Shown piece after piece: positions 7,453 through 16,752 of a stretch of DNA of 64,000 nucleotides. The DNA comes from Burkholderiales bacterium GJ-E10 (GTDB lineage Bacteria; Pseudomonadota; Gammaproteobacteria; Burkholderiales; Burkholderiaceae_F), in assembly GCA_000828975.1 (NCBI GenBank), contig AP014683.1, positions 883,520 to 947,519 of the forward strand, read 5' to 3'. Under the pieces are notes generated by a model. That model was not told the DNA's origin. It saw nothing but the letters and a program-made list of their open reading frames with translations, and searched no databases. The translations under genes were made by a program, and so were the position numbers. Numbering within the stretch: the first letter of the stretch is position 1; every line of letters begins with the position of its first letter.

Positions 7453-9435
7453 ATGTGCGGCATCGCAGGAATATTTGATACCCGCGGCGCTCGTCCGGTC
7501 GACCGGGCCGTGCTCCACCGGATGAACGAGAGCCAGCATCATCGCGGCCCGGACGAGGGCGGCCTGCATTGCGAGCCCGGCGTGGGCCTGGGGCACCGCC
7601 GGCTTTCGATCATCGACCTCTCCACCGGCCAGCAACCGTTGTTCAACGAAGACGGCTCGGTCTGCGTCGTCTTCAACGGCGAGATCTACAACTTCCGCGA
7701 ACTGGTGCCCGAACTCGAGGCCCTGGGCCACGTCTTCCACACCCGGAGCGACACCGAGGTCATCGTGCACGCCTGGGAGGCCTGGGGCAGCGCTTGCGTC
7801 GAGCGCTTCCGCGGCATGTTCGCGTTCGCGCTCTGGGATCGCAACCGGCAGACCCTCTTTCTCGCCCGCGACCGGCTGGGGGTGAAGCCGCTCTATTACG
7901 CGGTGCTCCCGGACGGCCTGCTGCTGTTCGGCTCGGAACTGAAAGTTCTGCTCGCCCACGGCGGCTTGCCGCGCGACATCGATCCGCTGGCGGTGGAGGA
8001 ATATTTCGCGCTCGGGTACGTCCCCGAGCCGCGGGCGATCTTCCGCTCCGCGGCGAAGCTGCCTCCCGGCCATACGCTGGAGATCGTGCGGGGTCGCCCG
8101 CTGCCGGCGCCGCGGCAGTATTGGGACGTCCGGTTCACCGGCGATGCGCGGATCGCCGCCGCGGACGCGCAGGCGGAATTGACCGAGCGCCTGCGCGAGA
8201 GCGTGCGCCTGCGCATGATTTCCGAGGTGCCGATCGGCGCGTTCCTCTCGGGCGGCGTCGATTCGAGCGCGGTCGTCGCGGCGATGGCCGGTCTGTCGCC
8301 GGATCCGGTCAATACCTGCTCGATTTCCTTCGCTGATCCCGCGTACGACGAATCGCGCTATGCGGCCGAGGTGGCGCAGCGCTATGCGACCCGGCACTTC
8401 GTCGATCGCGTCGAGAGCGACGACTTCGATCTCATCGACGTGCTGGCGCGCCAGTACGACGAACCCTATGCCGACAGCTCGGCCATCCCGACGTATCGCG
8501 TCTGCCAGCTGGCGCGCAAGCACGTCACGGTGGCCCTGTCCGGCGACGGCGGCGACGAGAGCATGGCGGGATACCGGCGCTACCGCATGCACATGGCCGA
8601 GGAACGCATGCGGCGCGCCATTCCCTACGGCATCCGCCGTCCGCTGTTCGGCGTTCTCGGGAGGCTGTACCCGAAGGCCGACTGGGCGCCGCGGGTCTTC
8701 CGGGCCAAGACCACCTTCCAGGGGCTGGCGCGCGATTCGGTGCAGGCGTATTTCCATTCGGTGTCGTTCCTGCGGGACCCCCAGCGCAGCCAGCTTTTCT
8801 CGTCGCGCCTGAAGGCGCAACTGGCGGGATACAACGCGCTCGAGGTGTTTCGCGCTCATGCGGCGGCGGCGCAGACCGACGATCCGCTGTCGCTCGTGCA
8901 ATACCTCGACATGAAGACGTATCTGGTCGGAGACATCAATACCAAGGTCGATCGGGCCAGCATGGCGCATGCACTCGAAGTGCGCGAGCCGTTGATGGAT
9001 CACGTCTTCGTGGAATGGCTGGCAACCCTGCCGTCGTCGCTGAAGCTCCATGACGGCCAGGGCAAGTGGATTTTCAAGCGTGCGATGGAACCGCAATTGC
9101 CCTCCGACCTGCTGTACCGCCCGAAAATGGGGTTCGCCGTTCCGCTGGCGAGCTGGTTCCGGGGGCCGTTGCGCGAGCGCGTGCGCGCCAACCTCCTGCA
9201 ATCGGGGGTGCTCGAGGATACGGGCTGGTTCGACATGGGCGCCGTGCGCGGCTGGGTCGATGCCCACCAGAGCGGCGCCCGCGACCACAGCACCGCCTTG
9301 TGGACCCTGCTGATGTTCGAGCGCTTCCTGGATCAGGTCGTACGGGGCGGAACCCGTGTGGAGACACCGGCGGATGCGGGGGCGCCGGTGGATGAGGGAT
9401 CGTCGGTGGCGATCGCCGCGGCGCAGGGAGCCTGA
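7453..9435 (+). CDS. Amidotransferase 1, exosortase A-associated (asparagine synthase family)
   Basis: A 660-residue glutamine-dependent asparagine-synthase-type enzyme. It starts MCGIAGIF with the N-terminal catalytic Cys of class II glutamine amidotransferases. The glutaminase domain runs to about residue 210 (NGEIYNF, RDRLGVKPLYY). The synthetase domain has the ATP pyrophosphatase loop FLSGGVDSS at about 264-272 and GDGGDE near 364. It matches the XrtA-associated amidotransferase 1 family (TIGR03108). It probably amidates a carboxylate, either a uronic acid of the EPS or a tethered intermediate; that is inference. It heads the plus-strand operon 7453-14141, and the next gene starts 2 bp after its stop. 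Confidence 0.92.
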   Translation: MCGIAGIFDTRGARPVDRAVLHRMNESQHHRGPDEGGLHCEPGVGLGHRRLSIIDLSTGQQPLFNEDGSVCVVFNGEIYNFRELVPELEALGHVFHTRSDTEVIVHAWEAWGSACVERFRGMFAFALWDRNRQTLFLARDRLGVKPLYYAVLPDGLLLFGSELKVLLAHGGLPRDIDPLAVEEYFALGYVPEPRAIFRSAAKLPPGHTLEIVRGRPLPAPRQYWDVRFTGDARIAAADAQAELTERLRESVRLRMISEVPIGAFLSGGVDSSAVVAAMAGLSPDPVNTCSISFADPAYDESRYAAEVAQRYATRHFVDRVESDDFDLIDVLARQYDEPYADSSAIPTYRVCQLARKHVTVALSGDGGDESMAGYRRYRMHMAEERMRRAIPYGIRRPLFGVLGRLYPKADWAPRVFRAKTTFQGLARDSVQAYFHSVSFLRDPQRSQLFSSRLKAQLAGYNALEVFRAHAAAAQTDDPLSLVQYLDMKTYLVGDINTKVDRASMAHALEVREPLMDHVFVEWLATLPSSLKLHDGQGKWIFKRAMEPQLPSDLLYRPKMGFAVPLASWFRGPLRERVRANLLQSGVLEDTGWFDMGAVRGWVDAHQSGARDHSTALWTLLMFERFLDQVVRGGTRVETPADAGAPVDEGSSVAIAAAQGA

Positions 9436-9437
9436 CC

Positions 9438-10646
9438 GTGCGCGTGCTGCATGTCCTCGATCATTCGGCGCCGCTGCACAGCGGTTACGTCTTTCGCACC
9501 CTGGGCATTCTGCGCGGCCAGCGGGCCCTGGGCTGGGATACGGTGCACCTGACAAGCCCGAAACAAGGGGTGGTGACGGCGGACGAAGAACAGGCGGAAG
9601 GGTTCTCGTTCTTTCGGACACGCTGGGCGCCCGCGGGACTGCAGGCGCGCCCGGTCGTGCGCGAATTTGCGCTGATGCGAGCTCTGGAGCGGCGCCTCGA
9701 AGCCGTGGTGCGCAAGACGAAGCCGGACGCGATCCACGCCCATTCGCCGGTGCTCAATGCGATTCCCGCGCTCCGCGTCGGCAGGCGTCTCGGCATCCCG
9801 GTCGTCTACGAGGTGCGGGCATTCTGGGAGGACGCGGCGGTCGACCATGGCACGGCGCGGGAAGGCGATCTCCGGTATCGCGCAACCCGCGCGATGGAAA
9901 CCTGGGCGCTGAAGCGGGTCGACGCGGTGACCTGCATTTGCGAGGGGCTGCGCGCCGACATCGTTGCGCGCGGAATTCCCGCGGAGCGGGTGACCGTGAT
10001 TCCGAACGCGGTCGACCTCGCGGATTTTTCGTACGGCGATCTTCCGGACGAGGTGCTGAAGGCGCGGCTGGGGCTGGCCGGCAAGACCGTGATCGGGTTC
10101 ATCGGCTCGTTCTATGCCTATGAGGGCCTGGATCTGCTGCTGGAAGCGGTGCCGAAGATCCGGGCGGCTCGGCCCGATGTGCGGGTGCTGCTGGTGGGCG
10201 GTGGCCCGCACGAGCGGGAGTTGCGCGACGCCGCGAAACGCCTGGGCATCGAGGACGGAATCCTGTTCGCCGGCCGGGTCCCCCATGCCGAGGTCGCGTC
10301 CTACTATGGCATCGTCGACGTGCTGGCGTATCCGCGCCGGGCGATGCGTCTCACCGACCTCGTGACGCCCTTGAAGCCGATCGAAGCGATGGCCCAGGGG
10401 CAGCTCTTCGTCGCCTCCGACGTCGGCGGGCATCGCGAGGTCACCGGCGGCGGCGAAGTCGGCGGGCTGTTCCCGGCGGGGGATGCCGATGCGCTGGCGC
10501 AGGCGGTGCTCGATCTCCTGGCCCGCCGCGACCAATGGCCGGCGATGCGCGAGCGGGCACGGCGGTTCGTCGAGCGGGAACGAACGTGGGAACGAAGCGT
10601 GGCGCGCTACGTCGACGTCTTCGGCCGCCTCGGGTTGCATCCGTGA
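9438..10646 (+). CDS. Glycosyltransferase, exosortase A-associated (stp3/Daro_2409-like)
   Basis: A 402-residue GT4-type glycosyltransferase starting with GTG (VRVLHVLDHSAPLHSGYVFR). Visible motifs are PVVYEVRAFWEDAAVDHG, the linker VTVIPNAVDL, a donor-site GSFYAYEGLDLLL, and KPIEAMAQGQLFVASDVGG. The 'HSGYVFRT' start and 'EVRAFWEDA' block are characteristic of the exosortase A-associated glycosyltransferase family. It starts 2 bp after the amidotransferase and overlaps the next gene by GTGA, so translation is likely coupled. Substrate unknown. Confidence 0.9.
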   Translation: MRVLHVLDHSAPLHSGYVFRTLGILRGQRALGWDTVHLTSPKQGVVTADEEQAEGFSFFRTRWAPAGLQARPVVREFALMRALERRLEAVVRKTKPDAIHAHSPVLNAIPALRVGRRLGIPVVYEVRAFWEDAAVDHGTAREGDLRYRATRAMETWALKRVDAVTCICEGLRADIVARGIPAERVTVIPNAVDLADFSYGDLPDEVLKARLGLAGKTVIGFIGSFYAYEGLDLLLEAVPKIRAARPDVRVLLVGGGPHERELRDAAKRLGIEDGILFAGRVPHAEVASYYGIVDVLAYPRRAMRLTDLVTPLKPIEAMAQGQLFVASDVGGHREVTGGGEVGGLFPAGDADALAQAVLDLLARRDQWPAMRERARRFVERERTWERSVARYVDVFGRLGLHP

Positions 10647-11875
10647 GCGCTGCCGGATCGTCCGGATCGTTCGGAGCGGCGGGTGCTGGCTTGCGGGTGC
10701 TGACCCTCACGACCCTCTACCCCAACGCGCGTTCGCCGCGCCATGGAATCTTCGTGGAGACGCGCCTGTGCGAGTTGCGGCGGCGCATGCCCGTGCAACT
10801 GCGCGTGATTGCGCCGGTGCCGTGGTTCCCGAGTTCCTGGAAGGGCTTCGGGAAATATGCCGACTATGCGGCGGTGCCAGCGGAAGAGGAGCGACATCGC
10901 ATTCCGGTGCAGCACCCGCGCTATGCGATGGTGCCGAAGATCGGCATGCGCTGGCAGCCGGCGGCGGTGGCGCAGGCGGCATGGCGCGCGCTGCGCGAAC
11001 GTCCTGGGGAATTCGACGTCATCGACGCCCACTATCTGTACCCCGACGGCGTGGCCGCGATGCTGCTGGCGGCGCGTCTCGGCAAGCCGTTCATCGCCAC
11101 TGCCCGCGGCAGCGACGTCAACCTGATCGCAACCCTGCCGGGTCCGCGCGCAGCGATCCTGCGCATGGCGCGCGCGGCGGCGAAATTGATCACGGTGTCC
11201 GAGGCGCTCCGGTGCACCTTGATCGCACTGGGGGTCGACCCATCGCGCATCGAGACGCTGCGCAACGGCGTCGACACCGAGCGATTTTCCCCCCTGCCGC
11301 AGCAGGAAGCCCGCCGCGAACTGGGCTTGCCCGAGGGACCGCTGGCCGTCAGCGTGGGCAATCTCGCCGAAGAGAAGGGCCACGATCTGGTGTTGGACGC
11401 CGCGGCGCGGATTCCCGGTTTGCGCACGGTGATCGTCGGGGAAGGGCCGCAGCGGGTTGCGCTGGAAGTTCGGGCGCGGACGCTCGGCATCGCCGACCGG
11501 ACGACGTTTCTCGGCAACATGCCGCAGGATCGCCTGCGCTGGGTGTACTCGGCCGCGGACGTCTTGGCCCTGGGGTCGCGGCGCGAAGGCTGGCCGAACG
11601 TGCTGCTGGAAGCGATGGCCTGCGGCACCCCGGTCGTTGCCACCAACGTGGGCGGCGTGCCGGAGATCGTGGCCGACCCTGCCGCGGGAATCGTCGTTGC
11701 GTCGCGCGACCCGAGCGAGTTTGCCGGCGCGCTCACTCGCGTGCTGGAACAGGCGCGGCCGGAATCGCGGTCCGCCGTCCGGGACGTTGCGTGTGGGTTT
11801 TCCTGGGAGCCGGTGGTGCACCGGTATTACGAAGCGCTTGGCGCCGCGGCTGGCTTGCCGCCGCGCGGCAGTTGA
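10643..11875 (+). CDS. Glycosyltransferase family 4 protein
   Basis: About 410 residues from the GTG at 10643 that overlaps the previous stop (GTGA). An upstream in-frame ATG at 10535 would lie deep inside the preceding gene and is disfavoured. The N-terminal part reads VLTLTTLYPNARSPRHGIFV and HYLYPDGVAAMLLAARLGKP; the C-terminal part reads SVGNLAEEKGHDLVL and GWPNVLLEAMACGTPVVATNVGG. This is a typical GT-B fold enzyme with the E-x7-E motif. It is one of a run of three glycosyl-transfer genes before the O-ligase. Specificity is not readable. Confidence 0.88.
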   Translation: MSAAGSSGSFGAAGAGLRVLTLTTLYPNARSPRHGIFVETRLCELRRRMPVQLRVIAPVPWFPSSWKGFGKYADYAAVPAEEERHRIPVQHPRYAMVPKIGMRWQPAAVAQAAWRALRERPGEFDVIDAHYLYPDGVAAMLLAARLGKPFIATARGSDVNLIATLPGPRAAILRMARAAAKLITVSEALRCTLIALGVDPSRIETLRNGVDTERFSPLPQQEARRELGLPEGPLAVSVGNLAEEKGHDLVLDAAARIPGLRTVIVGEGPQRVALEVRARTLGIADRTTFLGNMPQDRLRWVYSAADVLALGSRREGWPNVLLEAMACGTPVVATNVGGVPEIVADPAAGIVVASRDPSEFAGALTRVLEQARPESRSAVRDVACGFSWEPVVHRYYEALGAAAGLPPRGS

Positions 11876-11885
11876 GGGGGGCGGC

Positions 11886-13166
11886 GTGCGCGACATCGCT
11901 CTGCTCGCATTGTTGGCGGCGCTGCTGCCGAAGTCGCTAATGCACCCCTGGGTGGGAAGCGTGGTCTGGGCGTGGATCAGCCTGATGAATCCGCACGAAT
12001 ACACCTGGACGGCGCGCCATTTTCCGGTGGCGGCGACGGTTGGCGGTGCGACCCTCCTTGGGTTGGTGTTCAGCCGTGACCGGAAACGGTCGCCGTTTCG
12101 GCCCGCGACCTGGGTGTTGTGCATCTTTCTCCTCTGGATTTGCCTGACCACGGCAGTCGCGTTCTATCCCGCCGAAAGTTGGGACATGCTCAAGAAGGTT
12201 TTGAAAATCCAGTTGATGGTCTTCGTGACCATCGCGGTCTTGACCAATCGCCGCCAGCTCGACATTTTCCTTTGGGTGGTGGTGTTTTCGATCGGGTATT
12301 ACGGCGTCAAGGGCGGCTTGTTCACCATCGCCACCGGCGGTTCCTATCGGGTGTGGGGGCCGCCGAACAGCTTCATCGAAGGCAACAACGAACTGGCACT
12401 GGCGCTGGTGATGACGATTCCATTGATGCGTTACCTCCAGCTTGGTTTGAAGAACGCATGGCAGCGCAACGGCATGACCGTGGCCATGGTGTTGACCGCC
12501 GCCGCGGCTCTGGGCAGCCAGTCGCGGGGCGCCTTGCTGGCGATTTCGGCAATGGGCCTGTTGCTGTGGTGGCGCAGTCCGCGCAAGCTAGTTTCCGGTG
12601 TCGTGATCGCAGGGTGTGCGGTGGGCCTTTTTTTCTTCATGCCGGAGAGCTGGCACCAGCGGATGGATACCATCGGCACTTATCACTCGGACGAGTCGGC
12701 GATGGGGCGAATCTATACGTGGCGTGCGATGACCAACCTCGCGGAGGATCGCGTCACCGGGGGTGGGTTCGCCATCTATCGGCCGGAGATTTTCGCCCAG
12801 TACAAGCATTCCGAGGATACCGCCTTGGTCCGCGCGGCGCACAGCATCTATTTCCAGGTGCTGGGCGAGCACGGCTTCATTGGACTGGGCATATTCCTGC
12901 TGTTCTGGATGGTGGTCTGGGGCACCGCAGCACGCCTGCGTCGTCGCGCGCGGGGCGATCCGCGCACCCGATGGGCTGCCGACCTTGCGGCGCTGAGTCA
13001 GGCGGCGTTGATCGGCTACTGGGTCGGCGGCGCGTTTCTCAGTCTGGCCTATTTTGATCTGCCTTACGACCTCGTGGCGGCGCTCGTCGTTGCGGGACGC
13101 ATCGTCGACGATACGCTTGCCGAACGGCCGACGCCGGTGGCGAGCGGCGTGGCGGTGGCAGCCTGA
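11886..13166 (+). CDS. Putative O-glycosylation ligase/polymerase, exosortase A-associated
   Basis: About 426 residues with ten or more hydrophobic segments, starting at GTG 11886 (VRDIALLALLAALLPKSLMH) behind a strong GAGGGGGG. The conserved MHPWVGSVVWAWISLMNPH opening and the large periplasmic loop with AHSIYFQVLGEHGFIGLGIF (about residues 318-337) match the exosortase A-associated O-ligase family (TIGR03097), related to Wzy/WaaL. The protein should act in the inner membrane, polymerising the EPS repeat or transferring glycan onto sorted proteins. A longer open frame upstream overlaps the glycosyltransferase and is a shadow. Confidence 0.88.
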   Translation: MRDIALLALLAALLPKSLMHPWVGSVVWAWISLMNPHEYTWTARHFPVAATVGGATLLGLVFSRDRKRSPFRPATWVLCIFLLWICLTTAVAFYPAESWDMLKKVLKIQLMVFVTIAVLTNRRQLDIFLWVVVFSIGYYGVKGGLFTIATGGSYRVWGPPNSFIEGNNELALALVMTIPLMRYLQLGLKNAWQRNGMTVAMVLTAAAALGSQSRGALLAISAMGLLLWWRSPRKLVSGVVIAGCAVGLFFFMPESWHQRMDTIGTYHSDESAMGRIYTWRAMTNLAEDRVTGGGFAIYRPEIFAQYKHSEDTALVRAAHSIYFQVLGEHGFIGLGIFLLFWMVVWGTAARLRRRARGDPRTRWAADLAALSQAALIGYWVGGAFLSLAYFDLPYDLVAALVVAGRIVDDTLAERPTPVASGVAVAA

Positions 13167-13181
13167 GCGAGTACTGGTCTT

Positions 13182-14141
13182 ATGAACCCCTGGCACTTGG
13201 CGTTTTCCATCCTGTCGGGCGCGGGCCCTCGCGCGCGTTTGGGCATTCTGATCTTCCATCGTGTCTTGCCGAAGCCCGATCCGCTGTTTCCGGAGATTCC
13301 CGATGCCGAGCGGTTCGGCGAGATGATGGGCTGGGTCCGGGATTGGTTTGGCGTGCTGCCGCTATCGGAGGCGGTGGAGCGCTTGCGCTCGGGATCGCTG
13401 CCGGCACGTGCATTGTCGATCACGTTTGACGATGGTTATGCGGACAACGCCGAGGTGGCGGCGCCGATCCTGCGCCGCTACGGACTGCCGGCGACGTTTT
13501 TCGTCGCCAGCGGCATGCTCGACGGCGGGCGCATGTGGAACGACACGGTGATCGAAGCGCTGCGCGGCTGCGCGCATGACGAGATAGATCTGACGTCGAT
13601 CGGACTGGGGCGGTTTCCACTTAACGAGGCACGGCAGCGCCGCGTCGCCATCGACGCGATCCTCGCGGCGATCAAACGGTTGCCCTACGAGGAGCGCGCC
13701 ACGCGCGTCGCTCGCATCGCCGACGCGGCTGCTGCCGCGCTTCCGGCCAACCTGATGATGCGTTCGGAACAACTACGCGATCTGGTGGCGTTTGGGATGG
13801 AGATCGGCGCACACACCGTCACCCATCCGATCCTGCGACAGATGGACGACGACCGGGCGTTTCGAGAGATTGCGGACGGGCGCGAAGCGCTGGAGGGCAT
13901 CATCGCTGCGCCGGTATCGCTGTTCGCATATCCCAATGGTGTTCCCGGCGTCGACTACGACGCACGCCACGTCGAAATGGTGAAACGGTGCGGATTCCAG
14001 GCCGCCGTATCCACCGCCTGGGGGGTGTCCGATCAGGCATCGGATCACTTCCAGCTTGCGCGCTTCACCCCCTGGGATCGAAGCCGCGCCCGGTTCGGAT
14101 TGCGCATGGTGCAAAACTATCTGCAAAAGGCCACGGCCTGA
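13182..14141 (+). CDS. Polysaccharide deacetylase (NodB-fold)
   Basis: A 319-residue NodB-type carbohydrate esterase. Motif 1 is SITFDDGYAD (metal-binding Asp pair, about residues 79-88) and motif 2 is GAHTVTHP (the H-x3-H metal ligands, about 209-216). No signal peptide is evident, so a cytoplasmic or membrane-associated site is likely. It starts 15 bp after the O-ligase stop and is the last gene of the plus-strand run from 7453. Likely role: N-deacetylation of a HexNAc residue of the repeat unit. It differs from the DUF3473-type deacetylase at 34157. Confidence 0.85.
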   Translation: MNPWHLAFSILSGAGPRARLGILIFHRVLPKPDPLFPEIPDAERFGEMMGWVRDWFGVLPLSEAVERLRSGSLPARALSITFDDGYADNAEVAAPILRRYGLPATFFVASGMLDGGRMWNDTVIEALRGCAHDEIDLTSIGLGRFPLNEARQRRVAIDAILAAIKRLPYEERATRVARIADAAAAALPANLMMRSEQLRDLVAFGMEIGAHTVTHPILRQMDDDRAFREIADGREALEGIIAAPVSLFAYPNGVPGVDYDARHVEMVKRCGFQAAVSTAWGVSDQASDHFQLARFTPWDRSRARFGLRMVQNYLQKATA

Positions 14142-14293
14142 ACCAGGGTTCGGCGGTCCCGGTCCGAAAGGACTAGCGTTCCCAAGGGGCGGCACCCCCG
14201 CTTTTCGGGGCATCGAGCGCGAATGACCTGACGATAATCGCCGCATGGGGACTGCGATGCGACGAGTCCTGGAATGAGTTGGGGGTTATGGGT

Positions 14294-16696
14294 ATGAACC
14301 CGAAAAATTTGGAATGTGAACATCCCGGCGTGTCGCTTGCCCGTCGGGAGTTGCTGCGGGCCTCGGGTCTGTTCGGCCTGCTGGCGTTGGCGGGCTGCGG
14401 TGGTGGCGGTGGCGGTGGCGGTGGCGGGGGTGGGACCGCCAGCGCGGCGACGGTGTCCGCGTCGTCCTCGTCTTCGTCTTCGATCCCCGGACTTCCCACG
14501 ATGGGGTCCTTTACACAGCCGATCGCGACGACGATGGCGTCGGCGATTCCCTACGCCCCGATTTCCTCGCCGTCGCCTGCGCTGGGGACGATTTCCTTCA
14601 AGCTGGTCAGCGCGATCGGCGGCACGAACCTGCCGTTTTGTTTCGGGCATGCGTTTCGCGAGGGCGATGTGCCGTCGGGATCGGTCGCGCTGGGATCCGG
14701 ATCGGGCCTCAACGATTGGCAATGCACGCCGCTGACCTATTGGCCGGACGGCAGCCTGAAGCACGCGATCATCGCCGGGCATATCAATTGCACCGCCAGT
14801 ACCCCCGCGGCGGTGACCTTCACGACCGGATCGGCTCCCTCCGGAACCCCGCTGAGCGAATCGGATCTTGCGACCGCCCTCGGCGCGACGCCGGTTACCG
14901 TGGGGGTCGGGGCGCAGACGATCACCCTCAACAATCTTATCGGCACGGCGGCGCTGCAACGGACCGTCTGCACCGGCCCGGTGATGAGCAACTGGATCTA
15001 TCTGCAGGTCGTGCCGGGAAATGCCCAGTTGAGTGTCTGGTTCGACGTACGTCTGTTCAACGACAATTCCGTCGAGATTTTTCCGTGGGTGGAAAACGGT
15101 TGGCTCGATCCGGCCAGCGCGCTGGGTACCGACACCGATTACAGCCTGCTTTTCACCGTAAAGGTGGGGGCGAACCAAGTGTTCACGCAGACGCTCGACG
15201 TCTGCAATCACACGCGTGTGCCGTTGGTCAGCGGTACGGCTACGCAGTGCAGCTATTGGGTGGGGACCAACCCGCAGTTCGTACCCCAGCACGATACGGC
15301 ATATCTGATGGCGACCAAGCTGGTTCCGAACTACCCGTTCGGCATCAGTTCGACCACGCCGTACATGTTCACGGAAGCGTATGCACCGAACTCCCTCGGC
15401 GATGTCAATCCGGCGATGGCGAGCACCGGATACGAAACCTTCATCGGCATCCTGCCCGAGTGGTGCGCGCTGCACCTGGCAGGAGGTGCCGATCCGCGCG
15501 CATACAACTATGTCATCGCCAACGGCTTGGCTTCCGGATCCTGGTCGGTGCATTATCGGGACAATACGACTCCGGCGAATCAGATTCCCTACGACGTGCC
15601 GACGTTCATTGCCTACCCGAACGTTTCAATCAGTTGGGGAGGAACACCGACGATCCCTTCCAGCACCGGTAACGTCAATCAGACTGGCGGCATTCCGGCG
15701 GCTCCGGACCGGGCACATCAGCCGTCCCTCGCCTACTATCCATGGCTTCTGAGTGCCCGATGGTTCTTTCTTGAGGAACTGCTGTTCTGGAATTTCTGGA
15801 GCTACCTGCGCTCTGATTACGCAACGCGCAACGGCAATACGAATACCGGCGCGAGTTACGTATTGTTCGATGGCCAGATCCGGGCGCGTGGCTGGTGCTT
15901 CCGCACACTGGCCCAGGCGTTGTCGGCGGTTCCCGCCACGCACTCCAGCTACCAGAGTCTCGTCAACTCGTGGGCAGCGAACATGTCGTCATACCGTGCC
16001 CGATACGTCGACGGAACGCTGTCCGGTGGAACATGGAAGAACGATCTGGGATGTTTGGGCCTCTATTCGGGAAATGGTACGGGGTCCTCGCCTTATGGCA
16101 CCAACGGGGGCAGTACCACCTTCTGGTGGGATGCCCCCTGGATGCAGGCGACGATCATCATGTCGCTGGGCTACGCGTGGGATCTCGGCCTGCCGACCAT
16201 GAATGACGCGCAGGCGAAGTCCGATCACCAGACAGTACGGGATTTTGGCTATTCGCAGGTGGTGGGACGCGCGGGGCCGCCCAACACCGCCGGGGCGTGG
16301 GACTATCGGAATTTTTCGCAGTACGTGATGCCGTTTTCCTACCCGGCAAGTTCGGCGCCCGGAACCTGGCTTCCCAACTGGGGAGCCGCCTATCCCGTCT
16401 ACGAAGAATATGGCGGCGGGAATTTCTCGGTGTTGCCGGCGCTGCAGCCGGGTGACACGACCATTTACTACGGCACGACCCCCTTGGCAAGTGATGGCAG
16501 TAGCTGGACGACGTCATCCGGAACGTGTTTTCAGATGGTGGCCTTGAGTTATGCGGTGGATCACGGCGCGACCGGTGCCGCGACCGGATGGCAGCGCATC
16601 GTCACCAGTGCGAGCTTCTCCAATGCGATGACTGGGAGCAACGGCTATCCGACCAATCCGCTGTGGGCCATCTACCCCCGCAACCCACCGCCCTGA
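14294..16696 (+). CDS. Large secreted lipoprotein of unknown function (RIFT-barrel-like)
   Basis: About 800 residues. I chose the ATG at 14294, which sits 8 bp after GGGGG; ATG 14288 and TTG 14279 are also in frame. The leader has a twin arginine (ARRELLRAS) and a lipobox (LALAGC), followed by a Gly tract and a Ser-rich linker, so it is probably a Tat-exported lipoprotein. The mature start (LPFCFGHAFREGDVPSG, then WPDGSLKHAII) resembles the N-terminal domain of PcRGLX/YetA-like polysaccharide-acting proteins, and the aromatic-rich C-terminal half (about 470-780) would fit an alpha/alpha toroid. A lyase or hydrolase acting on the EPS is possible. The function is not established. Confidence 0.7.
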   Translation: MNPKNLECEHPGVSLARRELLRASGLFGLLALAGCGGGGGGGGGGGGTASAATVSASSSSSSSIPGLPTMGSFTQPIATTMASAIPYAPISSPSPALGTISFKLVSAIGGTNLPFCFGHAFREGDVPSGSVALGSGSGLNDWQCTPLTYWPDGSLKHAIIAGHINCTASTPAAVTFTTGSAPSGTPLSESDLATALGATPVTVGVGAQTITLNNLIGTAALQRTVCTGPVMSNWIYLQVVPGNAQLSVWFDVRLFNDNSVEIFPWVENGWLDPASALGTDTDYSLLFTVKVGANQVFTQTLDVCNHTRVPLVSGTATQCSYWVGTNPQFVPQHDTAYLMATKLVPNYPFGISSTTPYMFTEAYAPNSLGDVNPAMASTGYETFIGILPEWCALHLAGGADPRAYNYVIANGLASGSWSVHYRDNTTPANQIPYDVPTFIAYPNVSISWGGTPTIPSSTGNVNQTGGIPAAPDRAHQPSLAYYPWLLSARWFFLEELLFWNFWSYLRSDYATRNGNTNTGASYVLFDGQIRARGWCFRTLAQALSAVPATHSSYQSLVNSWAANMSSYRARYVDGTLSGGTWKNDLGCLGLYSGNGTGSSPYGTNGGSTTFWWDAPWMQATIIMSLGYAWDLGLPTMNDAQAKSDHQTVRDFGYSQVVGRAGPPNTAGAWDYRNFSQYVMPFSYPASSAPGTWLPNWGAAYPVYEEYGGGNFSVLPALQPGDTTIYYGTTPLASDGSSWTTSSGTCFQMVALSYAVDHGATGAATGWQRIVTSASFSNAMTGSNGYPTNPLWAIYPRNPPP
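14399..14435 (+). repeat. GGTGGC simple-sequence repeat encoding a poly-Gly tract
   Basis: About 37 bp of GGTGGC/GGTGGT units encode roughly 12 glycines directly after the lipobox cysteine. Changes by one unit (6 bp) keep the frame, so slippage would alter linker length, not expression. Confidence 0.7.
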
Positions 16697-16752
16697 CCCG
16701 AGGTCGTTGACAATGGCTGCTTGCGGATTTCGTTATTCAAAAGTAGCCCGCA

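Noticed and set aside
11457-11885. N-terminal extension of the O-ligase frame
   Set aside because: It overlaps the glycosyltransferase in another frame. The GTG at 11886 with a strong ribosome site fits the family start.
14195-14216. Hairpin CCCCG-CTTTT-CGGGG between deacetylase and lipoprotein
   Set aside because: It could be a terminator but lacks a following T run, and a second GC stretch competes with the fold. Left unannotated.
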